Below are positions 55,342-64,000 of a DNA stretch of 64,000 bases, piece by piece. Made by a program: the position numbers and the translations under genes. Source of the stretch: Terrisporobacter othiniensis (GTDB taxonomy: Bacteria; Bacillota; Clostridia; Peptostreptococcales; Peptostreptococcaceae); contig NZ_JWHR01000064.1 of NCBI RefSeq assembly GCF_000808015.1, forward strand, positions 118,355-182,354, read 5' to 3'. The notes below the pieces were generated by a model. That model was not told the DNA's origin, searched no databases, and saw only the letters and a program-made list of their open reading frames with translations. Position 1 is the stretch's first letter. Each line of letters opens with the position of its first letter.

Positions 55342-55702
55342 ACTATCCCCCCATTTATTTTGATATAATTTATTATTCAAAAAATCTGCGAAATAGTACT
55401 CTATGAAAAATTAGTAATTTTATTCCTCATATTTAACATGGATACAATGTATTTTTAACATTCCTTTAACCATCCAATGTAAAACTTGTTGTACTATATA
55501 ATTGTAAACAGTTAGAGATAAGTGATGGATTTAACTGTGAGTCATTTGATAATATAAATTGTAAATAATTGATTGTGGATGTTTAAAAGATTTTATTGCC
55601 TACCTAGGATTATTTTTCATTTATAATGAAAATATTTTGTTCTTATATATTTAAAAAAGCTAGGGTCTCCTGCCCTAGCTTTCTTTTTATACCTTTATAA
55701 AA
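55342..55702. other. Intergenic region, about 360 bp
   Basis: AT-rich DNA carrying the BCCT promoter region and the terminator at 55653-55681. No other feature recognised. Confidence 0.55.
55653..55681 (-). terminator. Strong GC-richer terminator hairpin
   Basis: AAAGCTAGGG (55656-55665) pairs with CCCTAGCTT around TCTCCTG. The A-run at 55653-55658 gives a minus-strand U-tail, downstream of the small orphan frame at 55703-55849. Confidence 0.85.
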
Positions 55703-55849
55703 TTATTCTACAATTTCTACATAACATTCATTACCATTAACTATTACATAATCTCCTGTTTTTATTAATTCAAAAGAATGACCGATTTTTACTATAACTC
55801 CTGTTTTTTCATATACTCCTGACCAGGCTTGTATAATTTCTGTATAGTT
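55703..55849 (-). pseudogene. Orphan small reading frame (about 48 codons) without a start
   Basis: Minus-strand translation gives a compact, protein-like sequence (IIQAWSGVYEKTG, VKIGHSFELIKTGDY, NECYVEIVE) ending in TAA and followed by a strong terminator. An in-frame TAG lies directly upstream and no start codon exists. AAGGGGGTGATT lies 10-20 bp further upstream, as if a start region were separated by a small indel. Probably a recently broken small gene; family not recognised. Confidence 0.4.
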
Positions 55850-55972
55850 CTATAATCACCCCCTTCAATCCTTTATTCTCTACTTAAGTATTCACTGTTT
55901 TAATACTTCCTACATATTATTTAATTGTCTTGGTTAAACTTATAAAAAATGCTTCTGAGAGGTGTAGCTAAA

Positions 55973-56821
55973 ATGAAATCAGAAATAAAATTTAACGAAA
56001 TTATAATCCTTCTTATAGGATGTTTCTTCATGGCTATTTCCATAAATATGTTTTTAAATCCTCATAATATTGCACCAGGAGGACTTACAGGTGTATCCAT
56101 AATTATTAATACCTTAACTGGTTTTCCAATTTGGCTTATAAATATAATCTTTGATATACCTTTATTTTTATTTGCTTTTCGAATTCTTGGTAAAAAAGAT
56201 GCGACAAAAACACTACTTGGTATAATATTTCTTACTGGTTCATTAAAAATAACAGAGAACCTGGGAAATATTCAAGTAACTAACGATGTACTTTTATCTT
56301 CTATCTCCGGTGGTATTATACTTGGAATAGCCCTTGGGCTTATTTTTAGAATAAACGGAAGTACTGGTGGTACTGATCTGATAGGACTTTTGGCAAATAA
56401 AGCCTTTTCTTCACTTAGTGTTCCAACACTTATGGGATTTGCCGATGGTTGTGTTGTAATTTTATCAGGAGTTGTCAGCAGAAACATAGAAATAGCTCTT
56501 TATTCTGCCATAACGCTTTACATAATAGTAAAAGTCAGCGACATAATGGTGGAAGGTATTAATACTTCATCATCTTTTATGATAATTTCTGATAAGTATG
56601 TGGAGGTTGGAAATGCTATCAAAGATGAGCTAAAAAGAGGTGCAACTATTTTAAAAGGTCAAGGTCTATACACTGGAAGTGAAAAAAACGTCCTTCTTGT
56701 TGTAGTGTCTAAGAAAGAGGTTGTAACTTTAAAAAAACTTGTTAAACATACAGATCCAAAGGCATTTATCATAATAAGTGATATTTTCGAGGCTTTAGGT
56801 GAAGGATTCAAACCTATATAA
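55973..56821 (+). CDS. YitT-family membrane protein with C-terminal DUF2179 (282 aa)
   Basis: Six TM helices in residues 10-200 with APGGLTGVSIIINTLTG and INGSTGGTDLIGLLANK, then a cytoplasmic DUF2179 domain (FMIISDKYVEVGNAI, GATILKGQGLYTG). The latter is proposed to bind a small ligand. Start ATG 55973 follows AGAGGTG; an earlier ATG at 55949 lacks a ribosome site. Full-length relative of the shorter YitT protein at 28478. It is one of only four rightward genes and is closed by a terminator. Confidence 0.9.
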   Translation: MKSEIKFNEIIILLIGCFFMAISINMFLNPHNIAPGGLTGVSIIINTLTGFPIWLINIIFDIPLFLFAFRILGKKDATKTLLGIIFLTGSLKITENLGNIQVTNDVLLSSISGGIILGIALGLIFRINGSTGGTDLIGLLANKAFSSLSVPTLMGFADGCVVILSGVVSRNIEIALYSAITLYIIVKVSDIMVEGINTSSSFMIISDKYVEVGNAIKDELKRGATILKGQGLYTGSEKNVLLVVVSKKEVVTLKKLVKHTDPKAFIIISDIFEALGEGFKPI

Positions 56822-56830
56822 ATTCTTTAG

Positions 56831-56885
56831 TATAAAACCAGTATGATTTCAATGTACATATATTTTGAATCGTACTGGTTTTATA
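56831..56885 (+). terminator. Intrinsic terminator after the YitT gene
   Basis: TATAAAACCAGTATGATT pairs with its near-complement ending in GGTTTTATA through an 18-bp stem with one wobble. The loop is AT-rich and the tail T-rich. Confidence 0.8.
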
Positions 56886-56938
56886 TAAATTCAAATCGTA
56901 AATTTTCTATCTTAGTTTTTATATGAAATCCCAAGTTT

Positions 56939-57274
56939 TTATTTTTCCCCTCTATCTTTTACTACAAATCCTTTATCTACCACATCTAACAAAGTTTTTT
57001 CCACTATGGACAAATCTCCCTCTACAATTTCATAAGACAAATCAAGTTCATCACACAAAGATTGAAATTTCCCCATTATATCCTCAACATCATAAGCATT
57101 TGTATTTATAATCCTTATGTATTCATAATTATCCATCATCATCTTATACATCTTTATTGCTTTTTTATCTCCGTACTTTTCTTTCATTTTGATTATCTCA
57201 TTATACAAACTATTATCATTTTCTATGTATCTTTTTGTAAAGAAATAGGTTCGTTCAATTTTTTTGTTTTTCAT
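56939..57274 (-). CDS. Small cytoplasmic protein of unknown function (about 111 aa)
   Basis: The frame starts at ATG 57274 (or GTG 57280) behind AGGTGG. It encodes a helical, charged protein: KIERTYFFTKRYIENDNSLYNEIIKMKEKYG, then YEYIRIINTNAYDVEDIMGKFQSL, and a C-terminal LVDVVDKGF-type stretch. No TM segment or signal peptide. Convergent with the YitT gene. I do not recognise the family. Codon use and a plausible ribosome site support translation. Confidence 0.65.
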   Translation of the reverse strand: MKNKKIERTYFFTKRYIENDNSLYNEIIKMKEKYGDKKAIKMYKMMMDNYEYIRIINTNAYDVEDIMGKFQSLCDELDLSYEIVEGDLSIVEKTLLDVVDKGFVVKDRGEK

Positions 57275-57317
57275 CTCCACCTAAATATAAAGATATACAA
57301 TCACTAACTTTTGTCAA

Positions 57318-57342
57318 AAATCAGATTAGAATAGTCTGATTT
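57318..57342 (-). terminator. Terminator-like hairpin after the corrinoid-activator pseudogene
   Basis: AAATCAGA (57318-57325) and TCTGATTT (57335-57342) with a 9-nt loop and a minus-strand T-tail. Confidence 0.65.
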
Positions 57343-57439
57343 AAGCCCCAAAACCCACTTTCCACATTGCCCATATAATAAAGTTGTAGTTTCATATTCT
57401 TGGTTTTCATCTATAATCTCTTGTAACTTTAATTTTATT

Positions 57440-59058
57440 TTATAACATTAAAGAGTCTGTAAATATTTTGTTAAAATCTTTATGATTAGCCAACTCCACA
57501 TGCTTTATTTTATCAACTAATTTATTCATATTATCATACTTATCTTTGTACAGAATAGTTTGAATAGCACCGCTACCTGCTGCATTTCCTATTATTTTAA
57601 TTTTGTCACTTTCAATATTCGGTATCATTTCTATACTTTTTATGTTATCAATATCTAAATTGCTTCCAAAAGCCCCTGCCATAAGAATTTGATCTAATTT
57701 TTCTATCTTTCATTCTCTCATTAAAAGTTCTATAACTGTTCTTACTGCTGCTTTTGCCAGTTGTAAATTAGCTATATCTTCTTGTGTAATACTAACTTTT
57801 TTATTATTTTTATTATTAGAAAGTATAATCTCGTAAGATTTTCCATCTTTATTGATTCTATCTTTAATATTTTGCGATACATTATCATCAAGTTTATCTG
57901 GTTTAACAATCCTTCCTTGTGGAAGAATTATATCCTTTTCTACCAATTTACTGATTAAATTTATATAACCTGAACCACAAATCCCAATCGGATCTTCCTT
58001 ATCTTCTATAGTTTTTATATTAATATCTTTATCCAAATCTATATCACAGGAATATACTGCGCCTTCACTTGCTCTCATTTCATACTTCATGTTAGCTCCC
58101 TCAAAAGCAGGACCTGCAGCAGTAGAACAAACAAGAATCTCTTCATCAGTTTTTAATGCTAATTCACAGTTAGTCCCCACATCAATAAGCAATATATTTC
58201 CTTTCATATTTTTCATATCACTACTTATTATCGCGCCTAAAGTATCTGAACCTACATAACCACCTATATTAGGAAGTAGTATAAATCTAGTATTTTCATC
58301 TAAACTAGAAAGGTTTAGTAAATCTACCTTGCCTATAATTTTATCTGAAAAAACTGAATTAAAAGGTGCTCTTGCTATTCCTTTTACACAAGCCCCCATA
58401 AGCAAGTGACTCATGGTAGTATTACCAACCATACTAACGATACTTATATCTGACTTACTTATTTTATTATTCATAAGAAGTTTTTCTATTATTTTATTAA
58501 CGGTTGTTGCTATTTCCTTTTGAAGATCTTCTTTATGTTTTTCATTTTCTATTGAATAATTAATTCTAGATATTACATCTGCTCCATATTTTTTTTGTAA
58601 ATTAAGATTTGATTTATTGTCTATAATTTTTCCATTAACAAAATCAATAAGATATGCTGCTACAGTAGTTGTTCCAATATCTATGGCAATTCCAAATATA
58701 TCTTTTCTACTATAGGATTTATATTTTTATTACTTTTTATAATTTGACCTTTTTCAACCATATCCTTATCTTCATTAATAATTTCTATAGTTATATCCCC
58801 TAATACAGTTCTTTCACATGCCAATACTATTTTTTCATCTATTTCTTTTTCACTTAATAACTTTTTCTCATTTTCTGTTATATTACTAATTTTTCCTTCT
58901 AATAATTTAACCTTACATTTCCCACATTTGCCTTTTGAACCACAGGTTGATTCTATGGATATATTATTTTCATTTATTGCATCCATTAACCTACTTCCAG
59001 CTTCAACTTCTTTATTATAATTATCTGGTAAAACCTTTAAATTAACTTTTTTCCCCAT
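57440..59058 (-). pseudogene. Corrinoid-protein reductive activator (RamA/DUF4445-like) with three lesions
   Basis: The 5' part encodes a [2Fe-2S] ferredoxin domain (CGSKGKCGKCKV, then a distal ACE) and the 3' part an ASKHA ATPase (GIAIDIGTTTVAAYLID, GNTTMSHLL, FILLPNIGGYVGSDTLGA, LIDVGTNCELAL, GPAFEGANM, then AGAFG). The linker, normally about 90 residues between them, is missing and the frame changes near 58700. An in-frame TGA interrupts RE-stop-KIEKLDQIL near 57710. Such activators re-reduce corrinoid methyltransferase proteins with ATP. No corrinoid or methyltransferase gene is nearby. Clearly non-functional as it stands. Confidence 0.85.
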
Positions 59059-59179
59059 AGATTCTTACCTTCCTTATAAATTTTATTATCTAACTTAATT
59101 CTATATTATTAGATATAAATTCACAATTTCAACTTGTACTCTAAATATTAAAAAATATATTTATTAGTATAAAATCAAA

Positions 59180-59224
59180 ATAGAGCTTGTAATTTATCAT
59201 AAATAGATAATTTACAAACTCTAT
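59180..59224 (-). terminator. Intrinsic terminator after the HisJ-like gene
   Basis: ATAGAG...TTATC-type 19-nt arms (59180-59198 and 59206-59224) pair with a few mismatches, with a T-rich minus-strand tail. Located about 50 bp beyond the stop. Confidence 0.7.
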
Positions 59225-59272
59225 TATATACTGCAAGAATATAGTAAACCTTACAATAATCCCATATGTCCA

Positions 59273-60091
59273 TCATGCCACTATTCCTTCTCTACTTTTT
59301 TCAATACTAATATACACAGGATTTCTTTCTTTAAACATACATACATATTTGTAATCCAAAAATTCCAACATATCATAAGCTTTATAAAAATCTTTGCAAA
59401 TATCTTTAGCTTGATGAGAATCTGATCCAACGGTAATAATTTCTCCACCTAATTCCTTATATCTTTGAAGAATATTCTTATTAGGATGCATAGCTTCCAA
59501 GTTATATCTTATACCAGATGTATTCAACTCTATACCTTTTCCACTTTCAATAATTGTTTTTAACAAAGCATCTAGCACATCTTTATAATCTTTATAAATC
59601 ACCTTATTGTTTTCATAATTTCCGTATCTAACTATATAATCCAAATGACCATAAGTATCAAAGTTCTTAAACTCACTTACTGTTTCCAAAATACTTGTAA
59701 AATACTTTCTATAAACTTCTTCCTTACTATACCCCTCAAAAAACATAGGGTCTGGTACATTAATTTTATCCACTGTATGAGTTGAGCATAATACAAAATC
59801 AAAAGCATATTTATTAATTATATTGTTTATCTCATCTTTTAAATGCTTTTGATAGCCTACTTCTATTCCTGTATAAATATTAATGTAGTTTTTGTACTTC
59901 CACTGAAGCTCTTCAATAGATTTACAATATTTTTCAAAATCAATACTAAATCCGTCTGTATTATACTCCATATGATCAGTAAAAGTTAAATGAGTAACCC
60001 CAATATCTAGACCTCTCTTTATTACCTTTTCCATAGGATCCTTGCCATCTCTTGAAAAAGTTGTGTGCACATGATTATCCAACATGTTCAT
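59273..60091 (-). CDS. HisJ-like PHP phosphatase (272 aa)
   Basis: PHP motifs typical of the histidinol-phosphatase HisJ/HisK group: DNHVHTTFSRDGKD, FTDHMEY, GIEVGYQ, CSTHTVD, YGHLDYIVRYGNY, LNTSG and GSDSHQAKD, with a family-typical length. AAAGGAGAT-type ribosome site before ATG 60091. No other histidine biosynthesis gene is nearby. PHP proteins of this group may hydrolyse histidinol phosphate or another small phosphate, so the substrate is open. Single gene with terminator. Confidence 0.88.
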   Translation of the reverse strand: MNMLDNHVHTTFSRDGKDPMEKVIKRGLDIGVTHLTFTDHMEYNTDGFSIDFEKYCKSIEELQWKYKNYINIYTGIEVGYQKHLKDEINNIINKYAFDFVLCSTHTVDKINVPDPMFFEGYSKEEVYRKYFTSILETVSEFKNFDTYGHLDYIVRYGNYENNKVIYKDYKDVLDALLKTIIESGKGIELNTSGIRYNLEAMHPNKNILQRYKELGGEIITVGSDSHQAKDICKDFYKAYDMLEFLDYKYVCMFKERNPVYISIEKSREGIVA

Positions 60092-60386
60092 AATATCAAT
60101 CTCCTTTTTATATTTTTCGTAACAATAAAAAATATTTTAATATAAAACCTTCATCTCAATAAGATTATTGTATACACTTATATAATATATATTTTTTATG
60201 CAGCTTCCATTAAGATGGTGTAAAGACTTTGTTATAGATATGTTAAAATTCGCTCAATCATGAACGGCTTCATCAGTAAAATACTTCATATCGCCAACAA
60301 TATATCCTCGCTACCACTTTATTACATGGGCGCTATAAAATTTCGGATAAATCTGCGACTCAAAACTCACTTTGTTTATGTGACTC
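60092..60386. other. Intergenic segment with a GC-richer, possibly structured or repetitive block
   Basis: Within AT-rich DNA, 60245-60385 is noticeably more mixed in base composition and contains a repeated TGACTCAAA/GCGACTCAAA element (60355-60365 and 60380-60388). Short complementary stretches are present. No ORF with a ribosome site. The sequence style recalls intergenic repetitive elements or a small RNA; the class is not identified. Confidence 0.4.
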
Positions 60387-60416
60387 AAAAAAAGCGCCAA
60401 CCTAAGTTGACGCTTT
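60387..60416 (-). terminator. Intrinsic terminator after pepD
   Basis: AAAGCGCCAAC (60391-60401) and GTTGACGCTTT (60406-60416) with a CTAA loop, and a U-tail from the A-run at 60387-60393. It abuts the pepD stop at 60421. Confidence 0.88.
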
Positions 60417-60420
60417 GTAT

Positions 60421-61878
60421 TTATTTTATGTTTTTTAATATGGCAACAAGATACTTCCAAGTTCTTTCTGTTGATAATATATCTAGATGCTCATTTGGTG
60501 TATGCACATCAAATAAGTTTGGACCTATTGATATTGCTTGTGCGCCTTTTATAGCATCTAGTAATAATCCACATTCTAACCCTGCATGTATAGCTACTAT
60601 TTCAGGTTTTTTACCCATTAATTCTTCATAAGTATCTACACAAATTTCCTCTAACTTAGAGTTTTTTGCGTATTCCCATTCTGGATAATCATCTATTAAA
60701 TCTAATTTAACTCCTAATTGATTGCATAATAAAGTCATTCTATTATTTAAATCTTCTTTTAAACTTTTTACTGAACTTCTAGTAGCAAACTCAAATATAA
60801 TCTTATCTTCATTATTAGATATAACACCTAAGTTAGTAGAACTTTCAACAAGTCCTTTAATATCCATACTCATAGTTTGAATACCTCTTGGCATTAAGTT
60901 TATTAATGAAATTATATTTTCTTTGCACTTACCATTTAATGCTTTATTAAATACTTCTTCACATTTTTCAATTTCTATTGATAAACCTGGATCAGAAGTT
61001 TTATATTCATTTTTAAATACTTGTAAAATATTTTCTATCTCATTTTCAAAATCACATTCATCATGGTTATCTATAAGCATTATACATTCTGACTCACGAG
61101 GTATGGCATTGTTTTTAAGTCCACCTTCAATAGACACTAAGTCAAAATCAATATGGCAAGTATTTGCAATGTAATTTAAAATTCTACCCATCAGTACATT
61201 CGAATTGGCTCTTTGCTTGTCTATTTCCATCCCTGAATGTCCACCAAGAAGACCTTTTACATCTATTTTGTAAGCAACCTTTTCGCCTTCAACTTCCTTA
61301 TATTCTTTGTCAATTGTTACAACTGCAGTAACTCCACCTGCACAACTTACAGTAATTGTTCCTTCTTCTTCTGAATCAAGATTTATTATATATTTTCCTT
61401 CAAATAATTCACCCTTTAAGTTCATAGCACCATTCATAGTTTCTTCTTCATCAGAAGTGAAAATTACTTCTAGAGCTGGATGCTGCAAGTCATCTGATGC
61501 AAGTAAAGCAAGTCCCATAGCAACAGCTATTCCATTGTCAGCGCCTAAAGTTGTATCTGTAGCATATAAATAATCTCCATCTACTCTTAATTCTAATGGA
61601 TCTTTTGTGAAATCATGTTCTTTTCCTTTATTTTTTTCACAAACCATATCCATATGTCCTTGAATTATTACAGTAGGAGCATTTTCATATGATTTAGTAG
61701 CTGGCTTTTTAATTAAAACATTTAAATTTTCATCTTGTACTACTTCCAACCCTAGTCTTTTTCCTTCATTAGCTAAATAATCACTAATTCCTTGTTCATT
61801 TCCTGATCCTCTAGGTATTTTTGATATTTCTCCAAAATAATTAAATACTAATTGTGGTTGTAAATTTTCTATTTTCAT
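60421..61878 (-). CDS. pepD: Aminoacyl-histidine dipeptidase PepD, M20C (485 aa)
   Basis: M20C motifs: IQGHMDMVCEKN (His ligand near 80), TLGADNGIAVAMGLAL, FTSDEEETMNGA (catalytic Glu pair), LNLDSEEEGTITVSCAGG and GGHSGMEIDKQRANS, with a C-terminal EHLDILSTERTW. The protein hydrolyses Xaa-His dipeptides such as carnosine. AAAAGGAGAA precedes the ATG. It is 93 bp downstream of the YfcC transporter stop, same direction, suggesting transport followed by peptide cleavage. Confidence 0.95.
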   Translation of the reverse strand: MKIENLQPQLVFNYFGEISKIPRGSGNEQGISDYLANEGKRLGLEVVQDENLNVLIKKPATKSYENAPTVIIQGHMDMVCEKNKGKEHDFTKDPLELRVDGDYLYATDTTLGADNGIAVAMGLALLASDDLQHPALEVIFTSDEEETMNGAMNLKGELFEGKYIINLDSEEEGTITVSCAGGVTAVVTIDKEYKEVEGEKVAYKIDVKGLLGGHSGMEIDKQRANSNVLMGRILNYIANTCHIDFDLVSIEGGLKNNAIPRESECIMLIDNHDECDFENEIENILQVFKNEYKTSDPGLSIEIEKCEEVFNKALNGKCKENIISLINLMPRGIQTMSMDIKGLVESSTNLGVISNNEDKIIFEFATRSSVKSLKEDLNNRMTLLCNQLGVKLDLIDDYPEWEYAKNSKLEEICVDTYEELMGKKPEIVAIHAGLECGLLLDAIKGAQAISIGPNLFDVHTPNEHLDILSTERTWKYLVAILKNIK

Positions 61879-61971
61879 TTCAATTCTCCTTTTAATTAAA
61901 AAGATTTAAAGAGAAAACATTTTGTTTTCTCTTTGCTTATCATTATAAAATTATGTTTTCCTAACCTTTTA

Positions 61972-63384
61972 CTATACTAACATCATAGCTATTGATAATA
62001 TTATTGCTGATGATATAAATATAGCAACTAAAACTTTGCTTACAAATTTAACCCATGTAGCATAATCTACTTTTGCTATGGCAAGTGCCCCCATTATAAC
62101 ACCACTTGTTGGTGTTACTAAGTTAACTAAACCACTACCTGCACTAAATATAGATATTATTAGTTCAGATTTGAACCCTAAAGATACTGCTAAAGGCCCA
62201 AATATAGGCATTGATAAACCTGCTAGACCAGATGTTGATGGTATAAAGAATGATAATACCATATATATTAAGAATGCAGCTATTGTAAATACTATAGGAG
62301 ACATTCCATTTAACATTGATGATGCATGATTTAGTACATAATTATCTAATCCAGTAGTACTCATCATTACAGATATACCTTTAGATACACCTATAACTAA
62401 TGCAACTCCAACCATGTCAGCTGCTCCATCCATAAAAGCCCCGATTATGTCTTTTTCACCCATGCTATAAACTATACCAATTATGATTGACATTATTACA
62501 AACCACATTCCTAATTCTGAGAACCACCAGTGACCTAATGAAGATCCTGTTAAGAATGATGTATTTGCAAATATTGTTACTCCAAATTCTTCCCAAGGAA
62601 TTACCGCTGCAACCATTACTAAAAATGTTAAAGCAAATAATCCAAGAACTATTTTTCTCTTAGTATTAAACTCAACCACACCTTCATTTGTGCTATTTCC
62701 TACAAATGCTTCATGTGCTTCTTGCATTTCTTTTTCTGATAATAATGATGCTTTTTTATCTTTTTGAACTTTCTTTGCATATTTCATAACAAAGTAGATT
62801 GATATTAATAATGATGATAACCATAAAGCTATACCAGTTCCTATAACTATAACTTGATTAACTTCTATACCTACTCCATTTAAAGCTCCTATACTAGTTG
62901 AAACTAAGAATGGGTTTACTGTAGAACCTAAAACTCCACATCCTGCTCCAAGTATAATTGTTCCTACTGAAACTAGTGGGTCAAATCCTGCTACTATCAT
63001 AGTTGTTGTAACTAATGCAGCAAATGCTATAGTTTCTTCAGCCATACCAAAACTTGTTCCCCCTAAAGAGAATATTAACATTAGTACTGGTATTAATATT
63101 AATTCTTTACCATTTAATTTTGTAACAACAGATCCTATACCTGCATCCAGTGCTCCTGTTTTTGCTGTTACTCCTAAGAATCCACCTATTAATAAAACAA
63201 ATATTGCTATATCAATAGCCTCGTTTAAACCGTTTATAGGTGCCATAACTAAATCTGAGAATTTAGCCGCTGTAACTCCAGGTATAAATTGCGTTGCTAA
63301 AGCTATTAGTGCTGTTATAATTAATAACACAGTATAAGCCGATGGCAATGTAAACGCTTTTTTCTTTTTTATTGGTGCATCCAT
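61972..63384 (-). CDS. YfcC-family membrane transporter (470 aa)
   Basis: About 12 TM helices and YfcC signatures: FTLPSAYTVLLIITALIAL near the N-terminus, LLIGGFLGVTAKTGALDAGI, GTSFGMAEETIAF, GAGCGVLGSTVNPF and PSTSGLAGLSMPIFGPL. Proteins of this group belong to the ion-transporter superfamily and are related to ArcD- and AbgT-type carriers; substrates are probably amino acids, peptides or carboxylates. GGGAGAG precedes ATG 63384; the open frame extends to 63498 without a ribosome site. It is directly followed by pepD, so peptide or histidine-containing substrates are plausible. Confidence 0.9.
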   Translation of the reverse strand: MDAPIKKKKAFTLPSAYTVLLIITALIALATQFIPGVTAAKFSDLVMAPINGLNEAIDIAIFVLLIGGFLGVTAKTGALDAGIGSVVTKLNGKELILIPVLMLIFSLGGTSFGMAEETIAFAALVTTTMIVAGFDPLVSVGTIILGAGCGVLGSTVNPFLVSTSIGALNGVGIEVNQVIVIGTGIALWLSSLLISIYFVMKYAKKVQKDKKASLLSEKEMQEAHEAFVGNSTNEGVVEFNTKRKIVLGLFALTFLVMVAAVIPWEEFGVTIFANTSFLTGSSLGHWWFSELGMWFVIMSIIIGIVYSMGEKDIIGAFMDGAADMVGVALVIGVSKGISVMMSTTGLDNYVLNHASSMLNGMSPIVFTIAAFLIYMVLSFFIPSTSGLAGLSMPIFGPLAVSLGFKSELIISIFSAGSGLVNLVTPTSGVIMGALAIAKVDYATWVKFVSKVLVAIFISSAIILSIAMMLV

Positions 63385-63641
63385 TTTAAATCTCTCCCTT
63401 GCTGTCTTCTTCAACAAACATATCTTTATTTTTTTAGAGTTGTTTCTCTTTTTAATAGTTTTGTCGAATAATATTTTATGTTGAATAAATAATATCACAC
63501 TTTTAAAAAAATATACATAGAAAATTTTTCCATTAATTTATGATAATTATATATTAAATATCACAATTTCAATAAATAATTATATGAAATAAACAATTTA
63601 AAGTAATTAAATATAATCTTACTTTTATTTTTTAACACAAA

Positions 63642-63665
63642 AAAACTAGACATTTGCCTAGTTTT
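63642..63665 (-). terminator. Terminator of the rRNA-tRNA transcript
   Basis: AAAACTAG (63642-63649) pairs with CTAGTTTT (63658-63665). The preceding A-run makes a U-tail on the minus strand, just after tRNA-Thr. Confidence 0.8.
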
Positions 63666-63670
63666 ATAAT

Positions 63671-63745
63671 TGGAGCTGGTGATAGGAATCGAACCTACAA
63701 CCTGCTGATTACAAGTCAGCTGCTCTACCGTTGAGCCACACCAGC
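63671..63745 (-). tRNA. tRNA-Thr (anticodon UGU)
   Basis: Minus strand: acceptor GCTGGTG/CACCAGC with discriminator U and encoded CCA, a D-arm with TCAACGGTAGAGCA, anticodon stem GCTGA/TCAGC and loop CTTGTAA with anticodon TGT. The T-arm is GGTTCGATTCC. All arms pair. It lies about 155 bp downstream of the 23S rRNA 3' end and is probably part of the same transcript. Confidence 0.97.
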
Positions 63746-63899
63746 TAATTAAATTCTATTTTGTACTAATTAGTTAATTAATACTTTCAAAACTGCTAAC
63801 ATTTAATGTTTTCCATTATTTATTTTTAGCAACTGAAATCTTCCTTATAAACATATAATTAAAGATTTAGTTGGCGATATAAACCTTTAGGTTTATTTT
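63746..63899. other. Spacer between 23S rRNA and tRNA-Thr, no 5S gene
   Basis: AT-rich, with a short palindrome AAACCT-TT-AGGTTT at about 63881-63894. No 117-nt 5S-like sequence (no conserved GGC...CACC segments) is present. Confidence 0.75.
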
Positions 63900-64000
63900 G
63901 GTCAAGTCCTCGACCTATTAGTATCAGTAAGCTACATATGTTACCACACTTCCACCTCTGACCTATCAACCATGTAGTCTTCATGGGGTCTTAACCTTGC
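63900..64000 (-). rRNA. 23S rRNA, 3' end (partial)
   Basis: The complement of 63900-64000 contains the conserved 23S terminus: AGACCCCATGAAGACTACAT, then GGTTGATAGGTCAGAGGTGG and ACTAATAGGTCGAGGACTTG. The gene continues beyond the right edge. The mature 3' end is near 63899-63900. Confidence 0.97.

Noticed and set aside
30553-57720. In-frame TGA codons where Gly (GGA) would be expected in two genes (30553 and about 57710), hinting at TGA recoding
   Set aside because: TGA acts as a normal stop elsewhere, for example at the kinase/radical SAM overlap at 17968-17970. Both affected genes carry other signs of decay or are small remnants, so simple G-to-T mutations explain them.
57700-57720. Selenocysteine at the TGA in the corrinoid activator frame
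   Set aside because: No SECIS-like hairpin follows, the family has no Sec at this place, and the gene has further lesions.
1-64000. CRISPR array or insertion sequence
   Set aside because: No regularly spaced direct repeats, transposase frames or IS-type terminal repeats were seen. The only tandem repeats are the short ones at 28381 and 30848.

Overview
The window is AT-rich Gram-positive DNA (strong AGGAGG-type ribosome sites, several TTG and GTG starts, many hairpin-plus-T terminators). It carries many amino-acid and peptide transporters and peptidases, two LCP-type wall proteins, a BY-kinase capsule locus and an rRNA operon. This fits a low-GC clostridium, probably of the Peptostreptococcaceae; that family placement is my inference and no single marker proves it. 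Nearly all genes lie on the minus strand. Only four genes run forward (4295, 12629, 13630 and 55973).

Layout. 1-3941: an operon for an AbgT-type transporter and two M20 amidohydrolases/peptidases, the second running off the left edge. 4295-5062: a degenerate LCP paralogue. 5131-12331: BrnQ, a membrane-anchored pseudokinase, an AGCS alanine symporter, a PHP phosphoesterase and an organophosphate-type MFS transporter, the last three apparently an operon facing a DeoR regulator (12629-13420). 13630-14637: an intact LCP transferase. 14703-19188: a RiPP-type cluster made of a Cys-containing precursor peptide, an HPr-kinase-like kinase, a radical SAM/SPASM enzyme, a PqqD-like peptide-binding protein, a nucleotidyltransferase-like protein and an S26-type peptidase. 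It sits directly behind a large VWA surface protein (19220-23377) and a small membrane-anchored protein. 24574-30338: an ABC exporter, MurJ, a YitT protein and a membrane metallophosphoesterase. 30451-32250: a decayed zone with three small unknown genes, a broken peptidoglycan-binding domain, an acyltransferase tail and a glmS fragment.

32339-53605 is a polysaccharide (capsule or wall glycopolymer) locus transcribed leftward from a WYL-domain regulator. Its order is chain-length protein, BY-kinase, 4,6-dehydratase, initiating sugar transferase, a long series of glycosyltransferases with an EpsG-type polymerase and a pyruvyl transferase, then an ABC export pair. Two of its GT2 genes are frameshifted exactly at seven-base homopolymers, which suggests switching or recent decay. 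The locus has an EpsG-type polymerase and an ABC exporter but no recognisable Wzx flippase inside it.

53764-63384: a BCCT transporter, a second YitT protein, a small unknown gene, a heavily damaged corrinoid-protein activator pseudogene, a HisJ-like PHP phosphatase, PepD and a YfcC-type transporter. The right edge holds tRNA-Thr(UGU) and the 3' end of a 23S rRNA on the minus strand, with no room for a 5S gene between them.

The most promising undescribed system is the RiPP-like cluster next to the VWA protein. The homopolymer-disrupted glycosyltransferases, the pseudokinase and the inactive-looking LCP paralogue come next. All coordinates and motifs were read by eye and no database search was possible.
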